Assembly: GCA_032251455.1 (NCBI GenBank)
Contig: JAVVEG010000012.1
Coordinates: 45,478 to 109,477, forward strand
Origin: JAVVEG01 sp032251455
GTDB taxonomy: Bacteria; Pseudomonadota; Gammaproteobacteria; Pseudomonadales; Pseudohongiellaceae
Direction: 5' to 3'
DNA: 64,000 nt
The position numbers and the translations under genes are program-made. Below are positions 43,138 to 53,011 of this stretch, in pieces. Under the pieces are notes generated by a model. The model did not search any database. It saw nothing but the letters and a program-made list of their open reading frames with translations, and had not been told where the DNA came from. Numbering within the stretch: position 1 is the stretch's first letter; every line of letters starts with the position of its first letter.

Positions 43138-45699
43138 GTTGCGACTGGCATTGATATTGCCGAACAGGGAACGCATGACCATCTTTTCATAATCCTGCAG
43201 ATGCTCTGTCCGCTCTGACCGTCGCGCCTGCTGAATGCGGATCAGCGCATATTGCTGGATGGTCAGCAGTGGCAGGACCACACGTTCCCGCAGCTGGATA
43301 CTGAGCCGACTGCGCGGATTGTCTTCCAGCAAGCGTTGCTGACCGGATATTTTCAATACCATTGCCTTGCTCAACTCATACTCGTCGTAAATGTTCTCCC
43401 AGAAACCGGCAAAGCGTTCATCCTTTTGCATATAGCGGGTCAAGGCGAAATTGGTCTTGCTCATGCTTTGCATGCTGTTGGCAATCAAGGCGCGGAAAAA
43501 CCGCGAACGTTGATACAGGGCAATACAGTCACCCAGCCTGCCAGCTTCTTCCATTTCCTGCAGCGCCGTACCCAGGCCATAAAATCCGGGCACATTCTGT
43601 TTCAACTGACTCCATGCACCAACAAAAGGAATCGCACGCAAGTCCTCAAAACTCAATTTCCTGGAACTGCCGCGCTTGCTGGGCCGGCTGCCGATATTGG
43701 CCATGGCATAATATTTCAGGGTGCTCATTTCTTCCAGATAGGGCAAGAACAACGCATCTTGTTTGAAGGCTTCGTATTTTCGATAACTGCTGAGCGCAAG
43801 CACTTCGATCAATTCACGCTGGGCCGCATCAAGCTCACGCTCTGAACGGTCATAGAGATTGTTCTCCAGTCCGGCCGTCAACAGCTGGCCAAGATTATGC
43901 TTTGCTGCCTCCTTGATACCGTAATAAGAACTTATGGTCTGCCCCTGCACTGTCATTTGAATCTGGTTGCTTTCTATTTTTTTGCCCAGTGCTGCGTAGA
44001 AAAGATACGTGTCACCACCTCCTCTGGCAGGCGGGCCACCTCGCCCATCAAAGAAAACGGCTTCAATGGCACACTGGCGGGACACTGCAGTGACATCCTC
44101 CTTGGCGCGGTAGATGGCCCAGTTGGCCATCAGGTAGCCTCCGTCCTTGGTGCCGTCGGAAAAACCAAGCATTACTGTCTGCCGCATGTTGCGCCGGGCA
44201 AGGTGCTCCCGGTACTGTGGAATCTGATAGATGGCATGCATCGACTTGCCGGCACGCTGCAAATCATCAATGGTTTCAAACAAGGGGATGATATCCACCG
44301 TCAACTCCTCGTCACCCCAGCCACAAAGCCGAAACAGGGCATGCACCCTGGCCATGTCCAGCGGGCCACGGCAGTTGCTGATAATGTAGCGATGACAGCC
44401 CCGCACTCCGTTGCGCTGCTGGATCTGCCGCATCACAGCCGGTGACGACAAGGTGTCCCTGCTGAGTTCATCAATGCATGTTTGCGGATCGATATTGCCG
44501 GTACAGGCAAACAGCAGGTTCATTTGCTGGGGTTCAGGCAGCTCGAACAGATTATCCGGCAAAATTCCCGGGTTCAAGCGGATCAGTTCCTGCAGTGCTG
44601 CTGCAATGACACGGCTGTCCTGGCGGATATCCAGGCTGGCAAAGTGGAAGCCGAACAGAACCAGCTTGCGGCGAAATGACTGAACCTGATCAAGATAAAG
44701 GCCTTGATATTTTTCCTGCAACAACAGCTCCACTTCATCCATGGCCTGCAGAAAGGTTTCCTGTGTCAGTGCGGGAATGTCACTCTGCTCACTCAACTCT
44801 TCATGCAACAGTTTTTCCAGGCGGTCGATGGTTTCATAAATACCGGAAAAACTCAGCCGTCGCTTCAGGCTGCGCAGATTCTGGTGATAGCAACTGAAAA
44901 TGGTATAGCGTAATTTGGCGGCAACCCGAAGCGTCGTATCAATCGTGACAAAGGGATTGCCATCCCTGTCCCCCCCTGGCCAGAAACCAATACTGATCAA
45001 TTCCTCATTACTGGCCAGAGCCTGGGCAAAAGACTCTGACAACTGATCCACAATATCGCCGATGGCTGGGTAAAAGATGTTGCCAAGATACCAGGTCAGC
45101 AGAACCGCTTCATCATAGGGGCTGGGCTTCTGCTTCTGAAAAAAGGGCGTATTGCCCAACTGCTGCAATAAATCCCGTGCCTCTGCAGTCTGCTTGTTGG
45201 AGATAGCATCGGTCAAATCCGAAATAATGGCCAGCACCTGCCCCGGATAGAACTGGGTGGGGTGTGCTGTCAGCACTACGCGCACGCCAAATTCGCCCAG
45301 CAGTTTTCCCAATCGACCCTCTATCTCTTCGTCTTTGGCCCTGTCCGCAAGCTGCGCCAGCGAGTTCTTGCCTTCGATTCGATGGATGCGGCTGTAGGCT
45401 GAATCTTCCAGGGCATCTATCAATACTACCTGGCGCTCAACATATTGAATGATCTTGAACAGAAACTGAATCTGCTCCCGTTCGGAAAACCCGGATTTAT
45501 GCGTGGCAAAGAATTGCTGCAGAATATCCTGGGGATCCATGCCCCTGTCCAGGCCGGCACTGCACTGCTCGGCCAGCAATGGCAACAGGGTTCCGGTCTG
45601 TTCAACGGCATCCAGGGGAAGTGTCAGAAACAGGCTGTTGTAGAGCTGAAAATTCAACTCCACCAACTCTTCGAATGTTCTGCTGGTACGGTCATGCAT
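43129..45699 (-). CDS. ppc: Phosphoenolpyruvate carboxylase
   Basis: An 856-residue enzyme forming oxaloacetate from PEP and bicarbonate. The signatures are VLTAHPTQ near residue 141, FWPGGDRDGNPF near 243, MLGFSDGTKDGGY near 530 and FFDGRGGPPARGGG near 568. It is shorter than the E. coli enzyme (883) and belongs to a divergent subgroup: the glycine-rich loop is RGGPPARGG and the C-terminus is ASRNSA instead of the usual RNTG. The C-terminal Thr/Gly change touches the active site in canonical enzymes. AGGAG precedes the start. It is third in a same-strand row after yfbR and an MFS gene. Confidence 0.9.
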   Translation of the reverse strand: MHDRTSRTFEELVELNFQLYNSLFLTLPLDAVEQTGTLLPLLAEQCSAGLDRGMDPQDILQQFFATHKSGFSEREQIQFLFKIIQYVERQVVLIDALEDSAYSRIHRIEGKNSLAQLADRAKDEEIEGRLGKLLGEFGVRVVLTAHPTQFYPGQVLAIISDLTDAISNKQTAEARDLLQQLGNTPFFQKQKPSPYDEAVLLTWYLGNIFYPAIGDIVDQLSESFAQALASNEELISIGFWPGGDRDGNPFVTIDTTLRVAAKLRYTIFSCYHQNLRSLKRRLSFSGIYETIDRLEKLLHEELSEQSDIPALTQETFLQAMDEVELLLQEKYQGLYLDQVQSFRRKLVLFGFHFASLDIRQDSRVIAAALQELIRLNPGILPDNLFELPEPQQMNLLFACTGNIDPQTCIDELSRDTLSSPAVMRQIQQRNGVRGCHRYIISNCRGPLDMARVHALFRLCGWGDEELTVDIIPLFETIDDLQRAGKSMHAIYQIPQYREHLARRNMRQTVMLGFSDGTKDGGYLMANWAIYRAKEDVTAVSRQCAIEAVFFDGRGGPPARGGGDTYLFYAALGKKIESNQIQMTVQGQTISSYYGIKEAAKHNLGQLLTAGLENNLYDRSERELDAAQRELIEVLALSSYRKYEAFKQDALFLPYLEEMSTLKYYAMANIGSRPSKRGSSRKLSFEDLRAIPFVGAWSQLKQNVPGFYGLGTALQEMEEAGRLGDCIALYQRSRFFRALIANSMQSMSKTNFALTRYMQKDERFAGFWENIYDEYELSKAMVLKISGQQRLLEDNPRSRLSIQLRERVVLPLLTIQQYALIRIQQARRSERTEHLQDYEKMVMRSLFGNINASRNSA

Positions 45700-45723
45700 A
45701 CTGTCTTGCTCCTGTTGCCTTTT

Positions 45724-46974
45724 TTACTTCTGTTGCTTCCGCACCGGGTTCATCTGCCCAGCCGGGTGAGGATGCAGGGGATAGGAAAAAAACAGCAACA
45801 CGGCGGCCAGAGCAACATACAAGGCGCTGTAGGCAAACAAGCCGGTTAAAGTCATCCCGCCATCAATGGCATAGCCAAACAGAACCGGCGATACCGCTGT
45901 TGCAAAAACCATTATAGCCATATTCATCGCACGAATGCTGCCCAGGCTGCCAGTGCCATAGATCTCAACCCACAGCGAACTGTTGACCGGAGGGGCGCTG
46001 CCCGAAGACATTCCCAGCAGACTCATGATGGCGGGCGCTGTCCACCAGCCCGGCACAAAGGCAATCAGCAGCAGCGCCAGCAACATCGGCAACTGCATGA
46101 ACGGCAGCATTTTTACTGCCGTGAAGCGATCCACCAGACTGCCTGAAAGCAGCGAGCTGATCCAATGCACGATGCCGTAGACAATGAAGCAGCTGGCCAG
46201 CCAGGCGACGGTCCAATCCTTGCCGGCAAGCAGAAAATTCTGATGGATGAATATCCCGGTAATCAGAAACGGATTGGCCATCAATGCCGGTAATACCAGC
46301 CAATAACGGATATCACGCAGCACTATGCGCCGCCCTGGCCCCTTGCCTGAGGCAACAGCACCCGTATTGGCCCCCTGTGTATGCGGACCATCCTGAATTT
46401 TCCCACCGAGAAACCATACCGCCGGCAACAGCACCAGCAATGTCAGCAGCGAAATCAACAGATAGACAGATTGCCAACCGGCATAACTGATGATTGCCAC
46501 GGCCAGTAATGGCAAAATAATCTCGCCCAGCGGAACCCCGGTCATGACGATGCTGACAGCCTTGCCACGACCATTTTCAAAGCATCGGGTCATGGTGGTA
46601 ATTCCCGTATGCGGCAGCAGGGCCTGACCAAACAGGCGCAGTAATATAAAGGCCAGAAGCAGGCTCACCAAACCTGTCGCCTGAGTCAACAAAAAACTGG
46701 CAAGAGCCAACCCCAGGCTGACAAAAATGGCATAACTGCGCACCGACACTCTGTCTATCAATGCCCCCAGCCACACGACCAGCAAGGCTGAGAGCAGTGT
46801 TGCCGATGAATAGACAAACCCATAACGGCTGGCAGAAAGACCCAGGCTTGACTGAATCTCGGCACCAAACCAGGCAATAAAGAAGGATTGTCCAAAATTC
46901 CCCCAGAACACGGTAAGAAAACCGAAACTCAACAGTGGGAAATTCGCTCTGATAAAAGTGAAATAGTTAGTCAT
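45724..46974 (-). CDS. MFS transporter of unknown substrate
   Basis: A 416-residue protein with about 12 membrane segments. The motif A-like loop LGALIDRVSVRSY follows TM2, and FGQALLPHTGITTMTRCFENGRGKA (in parts) marks the TM4-TM5 region. It resembles monocarboxylate or unassigned MFS carriers rather than drug pumps. It lies 24 bp before ppc and 33 bp after yfbR, so a common transcript is plausible. Confidence 0.8.
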   Translation of the reverse strand: MTNYFTFIRANFPLLSFGFLTVFWGNFGQSFFIAWFGAEIQSSLGLSASRYGFVYSSATLLSALLVVWLGALIDRVSVRSYAIFVSLGLALASFLLTQATGLVSLLLAFILLRLFGQALLPHTGITTMTRCFENGRGKAVSIVMTGVPLGEIILPLLAVAIISYAGWQSVYLLISLLTLLVLLPAVWFLGGKIQDGPHTQGANTGAVASGKGPGRRIVLRDIRYWLVLPALMANPFLITGIFIHQNFLLAGKDWTVAWLASCFIVYGIVHWISSLLSGSLVDRFTAVKMLPFMQLPMLLALLLIAFVPGWWTAPAIMSLLGMSSGSAPPVNSSLWVEIYGTGSLGSIRAMNMAIMVFATAVSPVLFGYAIDGGMTLTGLFAYSALYVALAAVLLFFSYPLHPHPAGQMNPVRKQQK

Positions 46975-47007
46975 GGTATTTGCAGCCGGATAGATGGCAA
47001 CGTGGGC

Positions 47008-47604
47008 TCATCGCAATAATTCATCCAGCGTCAGACTGTAACTGGGCGCAAAGGTAGCCAGAAACCAGCGCACCTCATCCAGATCAATTTTTTCCAGGCG
47101 CTGCCTGATATCTTCCTCGGCCTTGGCAAATTCCGCATTGCCAGCAGCCATTTCAGCCTTGCACTTCAGATAGGCGGCAATGGTGTCCGCCGCCTTGATC
47201 AGTTCATGGTGCTCCTGCGGCAGAGCCTCTTCCAGCAGCACAGATTTGAAGTCAGCCTGCAGTCGCTCCGGCAACAGACCCAGCAACTCTCTGCCGGCTT
47301 CCTTTTCAATTGCCTTGTACGCCTGTGTAATCTCGGCGGAATGGTATTTGACCGGGGAGGGCATATCGCCGGTAATCACCTCGCTGCAATCATGATACAG
47401 GGCTGCCACCACCACTGCATTGACATCCACATGGCCAGCAAAATACCGGTTCCGGATCAGGGCCAGAGCATGAGTGATACTGGCAACCTCCCAGCTGTGC
47501 TCCATCACATTTTCCGTGATCACATTGCGCTTCATTCCCCAGCGCTGCAACCAGCGAATCTTGCTGATGTAGGCGTAGAAGTGACTTGTTTCGGTGCTGG
47601 CCAT
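47008..47604 (-). CDS. yfbR: 5'-deoxynucleotidase YfbR
   Basis: A 198-residue HD-domain enzyme that dephosphorylates deoxynucleoside monophosphates. The metal ligands are visible in MEHSWEVA near residue 32 (His) and YHDCSEVITGD near 67 (His-Asp), with KAADTIAAYLKCKAEM supplying the later Asp. Length agrees with E. coli YfbR (199). The reading frame is open to 47880, but homology starts at ATG 47604, which has AGGA before it. Confidence 0.92.
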   Translation of the reverse strand: MASTETSHFYAYISKIRWLQRWGMKRNVITENVMEHSWEVASITHALALIRNRYFAGHVDVNAVVVAALYHDCSEVITGDMPSPVKYHSAEITQAYKAIEKEAGRELLGLLPERLQADFKSVLLEEALPQEHHELIKAADTIAAYLKCKAEMAAGNAEFAKAEEDIRQRLEKIDLDEVRWFLATFAPSYSLTLDELLR

Positions 47605-47738
47605 GATATTCCTGAAAGAGTGCATGTGTTGCGGCAAAAACTCGGATCGCGAGCCGTCATGACAAAGACATTGCCAGGGCTGGCAATAAACCCCTACAAT
47701 CAATTCACAACAGGATGATACGCCACAGGGAGGAGCCC

Positions 47739-50700
47739 ATGCTCGCACCTGAACCACAACCTGGGCTTTACCACACTGGCTCCGCTTTCTGGCGTTATCT
47801 GGCGGTGTCAAGCGCAATCCTGGTGTTCCTGACTGATACCCTGACGCCCCTGGGGCTCGCTCACGGCGTATTATACACATTGCCTGTAATACTTTCTGCT
47901 CTGGCCCTGGACGGAAAATTCACGCAGCTATTGACTCTTATCTGCAGCCTGCTGATCCTGCTCGCCGTGTCACTGGCGCCTGCTGCTGTGCCTGCAGCGC
48001 CGATGGCAATCGTGCTGATCAATCGCAGCGTTTCCATTCTTGCCATTGTCGGGCTGGCAATCCTGATCACTATCGCACTGCGGCTGTTGGCGCAAAACAG
48101 AAAAGACCGGGAGCAGATTCAACTGTCGCTGCAGCAACTGGAGCAACGCGAAGGTCTGCTGAGCATGGCCAGTGAACTGGGACACCTGGGCGGCTGGGCC
48201 CTGCAACTGCCCGCTCCGGGAAAATTACGCCTTGGTCAGCAAATTGCCACTCTGATCTGGTCCCCCGAAATGGCAAGAATACATGGTCTTGAACCCAGCC
48301 ATACGCCCACTCTGTTTGAAACTTTCCGCTTGTTTTCCGCCGAAAGTGCTTCCACTCTCCATACCGCGTTGCGGGCCTGTGCCACAAAGGCCATCCCTTT
48401 TGACCTGGAACTGCAACTCAAACCGGTCAACAGGGAGTTGATATGGGTGCGCGTCATCGGCCAGCCTGTCGTCAACACGGAAGGCATGGTCAGTGAAATT
48501 CAGGGTATGTTGCAGGACCTGAGTGCAGAAAAGGCACAAGAGCAGCAACTGCATGAAAGCAACAAACGCTTCCAGCAACTGGCTGATGCCCTGCCCATCA
48601 TTGTCTGGACAGCACTGCCTGATGGCACACTGGATTATGTCAACCAGGCGCTGGCGGATTACACAGGCATCACCACGGAAGCCCTGCTTCCTGCCCAACG
48701 CTGGCTGTCTGCCATCGCGCCCCAGGACAGAGATTACTGCATCACCCGTTGGCAACAGGCAAGCGCAGCAGAAACCGATTATGAGGCTGAGCTGGGTCTG
48801 CTGACTCACGAAGGTAAAACCCGCTGGCATCTGGTCCAGGCAAAACCGGTGCGTAATGATGAGGGCCAGGTCATACGCTGGTATGGCATTGCCATTGATA
48901 TTCATGACCGCAAACTGCTGGAAGAACGCACCCGTGATCTGGCCGAGCGTCACCAGAACACGCTGGAGAGCATCAGCGACGGGCTGTATGTGTTGGACCA
49001 GGAGTGGCGTTTTACCTATATCAACCAGCAGGCGGAAAAAATTCTTCAGCGTAACCGCCATCAACTTCTGGGACGGGTATTCTGGAACTGCTTTCCTCAA
49101 ACCGAAGAACTCAAGGCCAAATTTGAAAGCGCGATTGCCTCACAGACACAGCATGATTTTCAGTTTTTTTATAAACCCCTGTCCATCTGGCTGCAGATTC
49201 ACGCCTACCCCTCCGCCAAGGGACTGACTGTCTATCTGTACGACATCAGTGCCGATGTCGCTCTGCAAAAAACGCTGGCAGAAAGCGAGGAAAGGTTCCG
49301 CATCGTAGCCAAAACAACCACGGATTCTGTCTGGGACTGGGACGCGCGCACTGGCTCCTTGTGGTGGAATGATGGGTTTTACAGCCTCTTTGGCTTTCAA
49401 CATGAACAGGTCGAGAATTCCGCTGATTTCTGGGCATCGCGCATACACCCGGAAGATCGCCGGAAAGTCGTCAAGAGCATTCTCTCTGCCATTCGTGGCA
49501 ATGCCCAGGAATGGCAGGAAGAATACCGGTTCCTGCGCCAGGATGATTCAATCGCCTGGGTCATCGACAGGGGATCGATCATCCGCGATGAACAGGGCAA
49601 GGCCTTGCGCATGGTGGGTGGCATGACCGATATCACCCAGCGCAAACAAATGGAGAACCAGTTGCAGCAATCGGAGCGCTTGCGCGCAATAGGTGAGCTT
49701 ACCGGTGGTGTAGCCCATGATTTCAACAATATGCTGACCGTGATTATCGGCAACGCGGAAAACCTGTCGAAAAAGCTCACTGATCCCCGTGACCGCGAAC
49801 TGGCAGAGATGATTTGCCAGGCCGCCACCCGCAGCGCCCAGTTGACCCAGCGCTTGCTGGCCTTTGCCCGGCAGCAGCCACTACAGCCGGAACACATCGA
49901 CATCAAGCAAATGTTGAACAGCATGGAAGTGTTACTGCGACGCACCCTGCCGGCTGGAATCAGTCTCGAATTTGTCCATGGTGGTGGTTTGTGGCATGCC
50001 CTGGCAGATCCGGGGCAGCTGGAAAACATCCTGCTCAATCTTTGCCTGAACGCCCGCGATGCCATGCAGGACAAGGGCAGGTTGACCATAGAATCTGCCA
50101 ACACCCATCTCGATGAGCAGTACTGCCAGCAACATACCGAAATCAAGCCAGGCCAGTATGTCATGCTTGCGGTGTCCGATACCGGTTGCGGGATTCCAGC
50201 AACAGACATCGACCGTGTCTTCGAACCTTTTTTCACCACCAAACGAAAGGGCCATGGTGCCGGTCTGGGTCTGAGCATGGTGTATGGTTTCATCAAACAA
50301 TCCAGTGGTCATATCAAGGTCTATTCCGAGCCCGGCCAGGGAACCACCATAAAAATCTATCTACCCCGCAGTCTGGGCAAACCACAATCCTCGCCAGAGC
50401 GGATCAGCAACCCTGTCCGTGGAGGATATGAAAAAATTCTGCTGGTTGAAGATGACGCCATGGTCCGTCAATATGCTCAGGCAATGCTGTTGGACCTGGG
50501 CTATCAGGTCCTGACCACGGACAATGCCGAAGACGCTCTGAACCTGCTGCAAACGCACAGCGATACAGCCCTGTTGTTCACCGATATTATCCTCAGTGGT
50601 GAAAAGAATGGTCGGGAACTGGCAGATATCGCCTGCAGTCAGCATCCTGACCTGAAAGTATTGTACACTTCGGGTTACACTGAAAATGCCATTGTGCACC

Positions 50701-50789
50701 AGGGGCGGCTTGACCCTGGTATCGAGTTGCTGAGCAAACCGTTTCGTCGCCAGGAACTGGCTGCCAGAATCCGCAAACTGCTTGACTGA
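47739..50789 (+). CDS. Hybrid sensor histidine kinase with PAS domains and receiver
   Basis: A 1016-residue protein. Residues 15-115 hold about five membrane segments without a clear periplasmic domain. Four PAS-type regions follow (residues about 145-255, 270-395, 410-510 and 520-635), each ending in the D-x-T/R-x-R/K linker (DIHDRKLLEE, DITQRKQME). The phosphoacceptor is His660 in GGVAHDFNN, then the ATPase domain (NLCLNARDAM, DTGCGI, GAGLGLSMVYG), and a C-terminal receiver with Asp949 in LLFTDI. No partner response regulator lies next to it. AGGGAGGAG precedes ATG 47739; the 47715 start is less likely. Confidence 0.93.
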   Translation: MLAPEPQPGLYHTGSAFWRYLAVSSAILVFLTDTLTPLGLAHGVLYTLPVILSALALDGKFTQLLTLICSLLILLAVSLAPAAVPAAPMAIVLINRSVSILAIVGLAILITIALRLLAQNRKDREQIQLSLQQLEQREGLLSMASELGHLGGWALQLPAPGKLRLGQQIATLIWSPEMARIHGLEPSHTPTLFETFRLFSAESASTLHTALRACATKAIPFDLELQLKPVNRELIWVRVIGQPVVNTEGMVSEIQGMLQDLSAEKAQEQQLHESNKRFQQLADALPIIVWTALPDGTLDYVNQALADYTGITTEALLPAQRWLSAIAPQDRDYCITRWQQASAAETDYEAELGLLTHEGKTRWHLVQAKPVRNDEGQVIRWYGIAIDIHDRKLLEERTRDLAERHQNTLESISDGLYVLDQEWRFTYINQQAEKILQRNRHQLLGRVFWNCFPQTEELKAKFESAIASQTQHDFQFFYKPLSIWLQIHAYPSAKGLTVYLYDISADVALQKTLAESEERFRIVAKTTTDSVWDWDARTGSLWWNDGFYSLFGFQHEQVENSADFWASRIHPEDRRKVVKSILSAIRGNAQEWQEEYRFLRQDDSIAWVIDRGSIIRDEQGKALRMVGGMTDITQRKQMENQLQQSERLRAIGELTGGVAHDFNNMLTVIIGNAENLSKKLTDPRDRELAEMICQAATRSAQLTQRLLAFARQQPLQPEHIDIKQMLNSMEVLLRRTLPAGISLEFVHGGGLWHALADPGQLENILLNLCLNARDAMQDKGRLTIESANTHLDEQYCQQHTEIKPGQYVMLAVSDTGCGIPATDIDRVFEPFFTTKRKGHGAGLGLSMVYGFIKQSSGHIKVYSEPGQGTTIKIYLPRSLGKPQSSPERISNPVRGGYEKILLVEDDAMVRQYAQAMLLDLGYQVLTTDNAEDALNLLQTHSDTALLFTDIILSGEKNGRELADIACSQHPDLKVLYTSGYTENAIVHQGRLDPGIELLSKPFRRQELAARIRKLLD

Positions 50790-50810
50790 CGAATTTGAGA
50801 CCACACCAAG

Positions 50811-51146
50811 ATGACCCCTTCAAGCCCAGCCCCGAAACAGCAAACCGGGACCTCCTGGTATCAACGCCTCATCAACCAGCGCCACGGCCTGGCGATAACC
50901 TACTGGACGCTTTTTCTTGCTGGTGCGGTACTGTTTTTCATCTTCGGCAGCCTGGCCGTGGCTGCCGGCCAATGGCAACGCTTCATCATTCTGCTCAGTG
51001 CCAGCGTTGTTTATACCTTTCTGCTGTTGATCGGCGTGGGCAAGGGTTATCGGGGCGATGATCCCGGCAAGGCGCTGGGCAGGGTTACTGTGCTGTTCCT
51101 GTTATTGAACCTGACCAATACCCTGGCTGTATTGAGTTTCATTTGA
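50811..51146 (+). CDS. Small membrane protein, unknown function
   Basis: A 111-residue protein with a basic N-terminal segment (residues 1-27) and three membrane helices (about 30-50, 58-78, 88-110). It follows the hybrid kinase by 21 bp on the same strand and could be cotranscribed. The 3' end overlaps the convergent DEAD-box helicase by 8 bp. No recognised domain. No clear ribosome site is seen, so the start is tentative. Confidence 0.65.
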   Translation: MTPSSPAPKQQTGTSWYQRLINQRHGLAITYWTLFLAGAVLFFIFGSLAVAAGQWQRFIILLSASVVYTFLLLIGVGKGYRGDDPGKALGRVTVLFLLLNLTNTLAVLSFI

Positions 51147-52365
51147 CCCCAGACTTGTTTTTGCTCCTGATCTTGCTTTTCCCCTTGTTGCGAAGCCCGA
51201 CAGCCTTGCCTGAATTTTTGAGCTTGCCGGGGCCTTTGTACAGGCCAGGTACCGCCTTGATGCTGCGTCGCTCCATACTCACTGCCAGATAACGTTCTAT
51301 CGAGGCTTTCAGGTTCCATTCTTCAGGTGCAATCAATGCAATGGCCAGACCATTGTTTCCAGCCCGGCCGGTTCTGCCAATCCGGTGGACATAATCGTCG
51401 CCCTTGCGTGCCATGTCGAAGTTGATAACCAGTTCGATACCTTTGATGTCCAGGCCACGGGCGGCCAGATCACTGGCAACCAGAACCTGAAACCGGGACT
51501 CCCGAAAGGCAGCCAGGGTGGCATTGCGCTTGTCCTGCTTCAATTCCCCATGCAGGAAATCAGACTTGACGCCTCTGTAGCGCAGCACGCCACAGAGCTG
51601 GTTTGCTCGCTCCCTGGTGTTGGTAAAGACCACCGCCTGCTGAAACGTCTCATTCTGCAAAAGCCAGAGCAAGAGTTTTTCCTTGTGCCGGTCATCATCT
51701 GCCAGCACATATTGTTGTCGAATAGCGACATGTTGCTGCCGATTATGCAGCAGCACTTCCTCAGGTGCCTGTTGTATTTTTCCGGCCAGCTGTTTTACTG
51801 GCGGCGGCATTGTGGCCGAGAACAAAAGTGTCTGTCGCAGCGGGTTGCAATGGGCGACAATCTCCAGCACATCCTCCAGCATACCCATTTCCAGCAGGCG
51901 ATCAGCCTCATCCAGCACCAGCACTTCCAGTTGGTCCAGCAGCGGAGTCTGCTGCTGGATATGTTCCAGCAGGCGCCCTGGGGTGGCAACGATGATTTCC
52001 GGATCTTTGCGAAAAAACGCCCGCTGCACCTTGAACTCCTGCCCGCCACAGATCACGGCATTGTGGAAACCGGTAAAGCGGCTCAGTGCGGTGAAATCCC
52101 GGGCCAGTTGCCGGGCCAGTTCCCTGGTGGGGCTTAGAATCAGTGCTCGCGTGCCCTGGGCCGGGCCTTTGTTCTCCAGCAAGCGCTGCAGAACCGGCAA
52201 GGCAAACGCAACGGTCTTGCCACTGCCAGTGGCAGCCTGGACGATAAGATCCTTGCCGGCAAGAGCCAGAGGCAGGCTTTTTTGCTGAACCTCGGTGGGC
52301 TTGTCGAAACCAAGCTTCTGCAGGGCGTGCAGCAATTTCTCATGCAGATTCAGTTCGGTGAACAC
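51139..52365 (-). CDS. DEAD-box RNA helicase, RhlE/SrmB type
   Basis: A 408-residue RNA helicase. The motifs are in order: Q-motif region FDKPTEVQQKSLP, AATGSGKT (I), PTRELARQLA (Ia), LDEADRLLEM (II), FSATM (III), ASDLAARGLDIKGIELVINFD (in parts, V) and HRIGRTGRAG (VI). The C-terminal tail of about 40 residues is short and Lys/Arg-rich (GKSKIRSKNKSGVK) with no folded RNA-binding domain, unlike DbpA at the window start. It is likely a ribosome-assembly or cold-stress helicase. The start region faces a 229-bp divergent gap containing a 14-bp tandem duplication. Confidence 0.9.
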   Translation of the reverse strand: MFTELNLHEKLLHALQKLGFDKPTEVQQKSLPLALAGKDLIVQAATGSGKTVAFALPVLQRLLENKGPAQGTRALILSPTRELARQLARDFTALSRFTGFHNAVICGGQEFKVQRAFFRKDPEIIVATPGRLLEHIQQQTPLLDQLEVLVLDEADRLLEMGMLEDVLEIVAHCNPLRQTLLFSATMPPPVKQLAGKIQQAPEEVLLHNRQQHVAIRQQYVLADDDRHKEKLLLWLLQNETFQQAVVFTNTRERANQLCGVLRYRGVKSDFLHGELKQDKRNATLAAFRESRFQVLVASDLAARGLDIKGIELVINFDMARKGDDYVHRIGRTGRAGNNGLAIALIAPEEWNLKASIERYLAVSMERRSIKAVPGLYKGPGKLKNSGKAVGLRNKGKSKIRSKNKSGVK

Positions 52366-52422
52366 CCGGATATTCCTTATGACGAGGGTTGGACACTCTC
52401 GCAGGCATGACTCAGGCTGTCA

Positions 52423-52450
52423 AGAAAGTGTGGTGCAGAAAGTGTGGTGC
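52423..52450. repeat. Perfect 14-bp tandem duplication
   Basis: AGAAAGTGTGGTGC is repeated twice without a gap in the intergenic region between the helicase and the YqaA-like gene. It lies in the presumed helicase mRNA leader (minus strand, 58-85 bp before the start). The rest of this 229-bp region shows no other structure that I can assign. Confidence 0.8.
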
Positions 52451-52594
52451 AGGTATCAGGAAACCGCTACCTACGTCTATGGCCGCTCTGCGGGAGGTCT
52501 GCTTGCCGACAACGGATAATCTCCGTATATTGCAGCGCTTGATTTTCAGTTCCATTCTTTTTGTGAACCCCAGAGTAAACCCCAGGAAACAGTG

Positions 52595-53011
52595 ATGGCC
52601 AGCGCCGTGATCAGTCTTTTTTCCAGCGCATTCCTGGCTGCCACCATTCTCCCCCTCTCTTCTGAAATACTCCTGCTCGCCTTGCTGCAGCAAGGCTACC
52701 CGGCACTGCTGTTATTGCTGGTTGCCGGCACCGGCAACGTGCTGGGCTCCTGTCTCAACTGGTGGCTGGGAACCTGTCTGGCCAGGTTTCAGCAGCAGCG
52801 TTGGTTTTATTTCTCACCGGGTCAGATAAGCCGGGCGCAGGAACGCTTCCAGCGTTTCGGCAGCTGGACCTTGTTATTTGCCTGGGTGCCGGTGATAGGT
52901 GATCCACTGACCTTGATCGCTGGCGTGATGAGGTTGCCTTTTCTGCCTTTCCTGATACTCACGGCCAGTGGCAAGTTTGCCCGCTATGCCGTGCTTATCT
53001 GGCTTTTTTGA
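52595..53011 (+). CDS. YqaA family (DedA-like) membrane protein
   Basis: A 138-residue inner-membrane protein with three or four helices. It carries a short SNARE-associated-like core GTGNVLGSCLNWWLG near residue 46, RFQRFGSWTLLFAWVPVIGDPLTLIAGVM near 88-116 (in parts), typical of YqaA, a small relative of DedA. Function unknown; DedA proteins affect lipid and membrane homeostasis. ATG 52595 follows AGGAAAC; a GTG just before it is an alternative. Its 3' end overlaps the XRE regulator by 17 bp. Confidence 0.8.
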   Translation: MASAVISLFSSAFLAATILPLSSEILLLALLQQGYPALLLLLVAGTGNVLGSCLNWWLGTCLARFQQQRWFYFSPGQISRAQERFQRFGSWTLLFAWVPVIGDPLTLIAGVMRLPFLPFLILTASGKFARYAVLIWLF

